A stretch of 7,834 bases of DNA. Origin: Scleromatobacter sp038208735. GTDB lineage: Bacteria; Pseudomonadota; Gammaproteobacteria; Burkholderiales; Burkholderiaceae_C. The stretch covers positions 1-7,834 of the forward strand of contig JBBQYL010000232.1 in assembly GCA_038208735.1 (NCBI GenBank), written 5' to 3'. A program made the position numbers and the translations under genes. Below the pieces are notes generated by a model. The model searched no databases, was not told the origin of the DNA, and worked only from the letters and a program-made list of their open reading frames with translations. Positions 5,651 through 7,834 of this stretch are shown here, in pieces (positions within the stretch are counted from its first letter, which is position 1; each line of letters begins with the position of its first letter).

Positions 5651-5684
5651 GCCTGGTCTTGCCTGTACTCGGGCGAGACCTGGC
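5651..5684. repeat. Inverted repeat / hairpin upstream of ychJ
   Basis: GCCTGGTCTTGCC (5651-5663) pairs with GGCGAGACCTGGC (5672-5684) over 13 positions, with one T-T mismatch and one wobble and an 8-base loop. It lies 22 bases upstream of the ychJ start codon, between that gene and the SOS box. It could be a structured ychJ leader, an operator in the shared divergent region, or a leftover terminator. No T-run follows on either strand. A 212-bp stretch without a gene (5630-5841) holds this element, the SOS box and the imuA leader. Confidence 0.5.
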
Positions 5685-5741
5685 ATCCGCATATTTTGCG
5701 GGAAGGCTCGATTGCTTGATCGCGCCGTCAAAGGTGCGATA

Positions 5742-5761
5742 GACTGTATGCAAACACAGTA
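5742..5761. promoter_or_regulatory. LexA-binding SOS box upstream of imuA
   Basis: GACTGTATGCAAACACAGTA contains the exact CTGT-N8-ACAG core of the gamma/betaproteobacterial LexA consensus, with the flanking A and TA also matching. It lies 80 bp before the imuA start codon. Any of several weak hexamers (for example TTGATC at 5716) could be its promoter; none is convincing. imuAB-dnaE2 cassettes are known SOS regulon members, so damage-induced derepression of imuA is the natural reading. The divergent ychJ gene starts 113 bp to the other side and might also feel LexA. Confidence 0.9.
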
Positions 5762-5764
5762 CTC

Positions 5765-5813
5765 CGGGAGGGCTCCGGAACGACCCGGCCTGCCGGGTTG
5801 CGACGCCCTCCCG
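5765..5813 (+). promoter_or_regulatory. Nested hairpin in the imuA leader
   Basis: Outer arms CGGGAGGGC (5765-5773) and GCCCTCCCG (5805-5813) are perfect 9-base complements. Inside, CGACCCGG (5781-5788) pairs with CCGGGTTG (5793-5800), 8 pairs including one wobble, around the loop CCTG. The 49-base element fills most of the space between the SOS box and the imuA ATG (5842). It has no T-run, so intrinsic termination is unlikely. A role in translation control or mRNA stability is inference. Confidence 0.55.
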
Positions 5814-5841
5814 CTGCCCATGCATCCACGTCTGCCCGGTC

Positions 5842-6549
5842 ATGTCCTCGCCTTCTTCCCTGCTGCCGCTGGAGCATCTGCATCCGGCGTTGTGGCGCGC
5901 GCACCAGCTGGGGCGCGGGCGGGAGGCGGTGCACGCGAGCGGCTATACCGCGCTCGATGCCGAGCTGCCGGGCGGTGGCTGGCCGCAGCGAGCACTCACG
6001 GAGCTCCTGCTCACCCGCCCTGGCTGGGGTGAGATCCGACTGCTCGCGCCGGTGCTCGCACGCGTGGGCGCGGCCGGGCGAGGCGTGCTGCTGCTGGGGC
6101 CGCCGGCCGAGCCCTGCGCCGAGGCGCTGGCGCAGCTGGGACTCGACCTGTCGCGCTGCGTGGTGATCCGCGGCGACGACCTGCTGTGGCCGCTCGAGCA
6201 GGCGCTGCGCAGCGGCCAGGCGGGCGCGGTCGTGGCGTGGGCGCCGGCCAGCCTCAAGGGCGAGGCCTTGCGCCGGCTGCAGTTGGCCGCGCAGTCGCAC
6301 GAGGGGCCGGCCTTCGTCGTGCGGGCCGAGGCCGCGGCGGCCCATCCCAGCCCGGCGCCGCTGCGCCTGGCGCTGGCGGGCGCCGGCCCCGACTCCTTGG
6401 CCGTGCGCCTGCTCAAGCGGCGCGGGCCGGCGCTGGAGCTGCCGGTGGTGCTCGCGCTGCCGCCCGTGCTCTCGCGTGCCGCGCGTCAGCGGGCGCTCAC
6501 GCCCCGGCGCACGCGCACGAGCGTGCAGGCCTTGTCCACCATCGCATGA
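5842..6549 (+). CDS. imuA: Translesion synthesis-associated protein ImuA
   Basis: A 235-residue RecA/SulA-like protein, first gene of the DNA-damage-inducible mutagenesis cassette. Family-typical text: LHPALWRAHQLG near residues 13-24, GYTALDAELPGGGWPQRALTELL (34-56), GEIRLLAPVLARV (63-75), a GVLLLGPPAEP strand (81-91), WAPASLKGEALRRLQLAAQ (133-151) and the C-terminal LELPVVLALPPVLS (198-211). The Walker A loop of true RecA is absent (GGGWPQRALTE in its place), as usual in ImuA. It is thought to work with ImuB and DnaE2 in copying past lesions. ATG 5842 matches the family N-terminus (LLPLEHLHPALWR), but no Shine-Dalgarno sequence precedes it. An SOS box lies 80 bp upstream. imuB follows after 19 bases. 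Confidence 0.9.
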   Translation: MSSPSSLLPLEHLHPALWRAHQLGRGREAVHASGYTALDAELPGGGWPQRALTELLLTRPGWGEIRLLAPVLARVGAAGRGVLLLGPPAEPCAEALAQLGLDLSRCVVIRGDDLLWPLEQALRSGQAGAVVAWAPASLKGEALRRLQLAAQSHEGPAFVVRAEAAAAHPSPAPLRLALAGAGPDSLAVRLLKRRGPALELPVVLALPPVLSRAARQRALTPRRTRTSVQALSTIA

Positions 6550-6568
6550 TCCAGGCGGAGATCTCACC

Positions 6569-7834
6569 ATGCTCTGGATCGGCATCCACCTGCCGGCGTT
6601 GTCGCTGGAATCCTTCATCGCCACGCTGGCGCCGGAGCCGCTGGCGGCCGACCGGGTGGTGGACGACCTCGACGAGATCGACGCGGTGGGCCCCGTGGCA
6701 CTGGTCGATCGGCACCGCATCGTCGCGGCCAATGACGCGGCGCGCGAGTGCGGAGTGCGGCCCGGCCAGAAGCGCGCCACGGCGCTCGCGCTCGCGCCGC
6801 ACGCACGCCTGGGCGAGGCCGACCCCGGGCGCGACGATGCCGCGCTGACGGCCGTGGCCCACGTGGCCCTCGGCTTCACGCCGGCCGTGTCGTTCGGGGG
6901 CGACCACGTGGTGCTGGCCGAGGTGCAGGCCAGCCTGCGCTACTTCGGGGGCCTGCCGCGGCTGCTGGCGCGCCTGCGCGTCGAGCTCGCGGCGCTGGGC
7001 CACCAGCTGCGCCTGGCGTGCGCCCCCACGGCGCAGGGCGCACAGTGGATGGCCATGGGCGGCAACGCCACCGACGCCGTCGAGCGATCAGCCGCCAGCC
7101 ATCGGGACACGCCGTGCAACGGCAAGGCCGCGTGGCGGGCGCGCGTGGGCGCCGTGCCCGTCACGCGCATGGCCGCCGCCGCGCCGCACCTGCCCGCGCT
7201 CGAGTCGCTGGGCCTGGCCACCGCCGCCCACCTGTGGAGGCAGCCGCGCGCCGGCCTCGTGCGCCGTTTCGGCGCCGCGCTGCTGGCCGACATCGACCGC
7301 GCCCTCGGCGACCTGGCCGACCCGCGCACTTCTCTGCAGCCTGCGCCCGTCTTCGACAGCCGGCTGGAGCTGTTCATGCGCGCCGACGACAGCGCCGCGC
7401 TGCTCACCGGCGCCGCCGTGCTGCTCAATCGCCTCACCGCCTGGGCCCTGGCGCACCACGGGCTCGTCGCCGGCTTCGAGCTGCGCCTGCACCACGAGAG
7501 CCGACGCAAGATGCTCGACGACCCGGCCTCGCGCACCACCGTGCTGGAGATCGGGCTGGGCGAGCCGGTGTCCGACACCGCCCACCTGCACTCGCTGCTG
7601 CGCGAACGCCTGCAACGCCTGCCGCTGGCCGCCTCCGTCATCGAGCTGAGCCTGCACTGCCACGCCATCACGCCCGGCGCGCCGCCCAACGCCGAGCTGT
7701 TCCCGTCGGCCGCCAGCGTGGGCGAGGGCTGGCACCGGCTGCTCGAGCGCTTCGAGGCCCGGCTGGGCGCGCACAACATCCAGCGCCTGCAGCCGGTGGC
7801 CGACCATCGTCCCGAGCTGGCCACTGGCGTGCGC
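6569..7834 (+). CDS. imuB: Y-family polymerase-like protein ImuB (3' end beyond the window)
   Basis: Open through the end of the window, 422 codons seen without a stop; full-length ImuB is somewhat longer. It starts MLWIGIHLPALSLE after a GGAG ribosome binding site 8 bases upstream, 19 bases after imuA. The fold is that of Y-family polymerases: N-terminal palm/fingers with ATALALAPHARL (71-81), ALRYFGG-like text ASLRYFGGLPRLL (121-133), the helix-hairpin-helix region LPALESLGLATAAHLWRQPRAGLVRRFG (about 208-235), then the little finger from about 260. Catalytic acids are missing: the first Asp site reads IGIHLPA and the SIDE site reads SFGGDHVVLAE, so it is a non-polymerising accessory subunit, as is known for ImuB. 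N374-A-E-L-F378 is a possible degenerate beta-clamp motif. dnaE2 is expected downstream. Confidence 0.9.
   Translation, partial: MLWIGIHLPALSLESFIATLAPEPLAADRVVDDLDEIDAVGPVALVDRHRIVAANDAARECGVRPGQKRATALALAPHARLGEADPGRDDAALTAVAHVALGFTPAVSFGGDHVVLAEVQASLRYFGGLPRLLARLRVELAALGHQLRLACAPTAQGAQWMAMGGNATDAVERSAASHRDTPCNGKAAWRARVGAVPVTRMAAAAPHLPALESLGLATAAHLWRQPRAGLVRRFGAALLADIDRALGDLADPRTSLQPAPVFDSRLELFMRADDSAALLTGAAVLLNRLTAWALAHHGLVAGFELRLHHESRRKMLDDPASRTTVLEIGLGEPVSDTAHLHSLLRERLQRLPLAASVIELSLHCHAITPGAPPNAELFPSAASVGEGWHRLLERFEARLGAHNIQRLQPVADHRPELATGVR

Noticed and set aside
5728..6879. 383-codon minus-strand open frame across imuA
   Set aside because: Shadow of imuA/imuB; composition is unnatural and it would span the SOS box and leader hairpin.
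6940..7824. Long minus-strand frames opposite imuB
   Set aside because: Mirror frames of a GC-rich gene; the plus-strand ImuB text is clear over all 422 codons.
1..7834. CRISPR arrays, tRNA or rRNA genes, insertion sequences, prophage or att sites
   Set aside because: Read for on both strands; no regularly spaced repeats, cloverleaf, transposase or integrase sequence was seen.

Overview
The window is high-GC DNA with strong third-position GC bias. The gene content (ROK regulator of a sugar locus, RarD, YchJ, an ImuA/ImuB mutagenesis cassette behind a CTGT-N8-ACAG LexA box) fits a betaproteobacterium of the order Burkholderiales. That placement is inferred from gene families and base composition, not from a marker gene. 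No rRNA, tRNA, CRISPR array, insertion sequence or origin was seen.

Layout. (1) 1-1475: the first 31 codons of a secreted sugar-binding protein, probably the xylose-binding protein XylF, lie on the minus strand. A ROK-family repressor (246-1475) is divergent from it. The 151-bp gap carries an inverted repeat (152-178) resembling operators of ROK xylose repressors. (2) 1462-2373: a RarD-type EamA transporter on the minus strand overlaps the 3' end of the ROK gene by 14 bp. (3) 2374-3119: an intergenic region with an inverted repeat at 2446-2469, a hairpin directly in front of a ribosome binding site, and an unrecognised 177-residue membrane protein. (4) 3120-3948: a scar. The last ~23 codons of a minus-strand gene are joined tail to tail with a plus-strand short-chain dehydrogenase lacking its nucleotide-binding N-terminus; a hairpin bounds each side. 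(5) 3949-4645: a vapBC-type toxin-antitoxin pair on the minus strand with an 18-bp near-perfect palindrome just upstream of vapB. (6) 4714-5629: a YchJ/UPF0225 protein and a cupin protein, a likely two-gene operon on the minus strand. (7) 5742-7834: an SOS box, a strongly folded leader, then imuA and the start of imuB, which runs off the window. dnaE2 would be expected next.

How it works together. The left end looks like a xylose uptake locus controlled by its own repressor. The right end is the DNA-damage-inducible translesion synthesis cassette: LexA holds imuAB off until damage, then ImuA and the non-catalytic polymerase-like ImuB support the error-prone polymerase DnaE2. The middle is accessory: a transporter, a membrane protein, a deletion scar and a toxin-antitoxin pair. 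I did not find a clearly new multi-gene system. The most worthwhile leads are the double-truncation scar, the nested hairpin in the imuA leader (where no Shine-Dalgarno is visible), and the candidate ROK operator.
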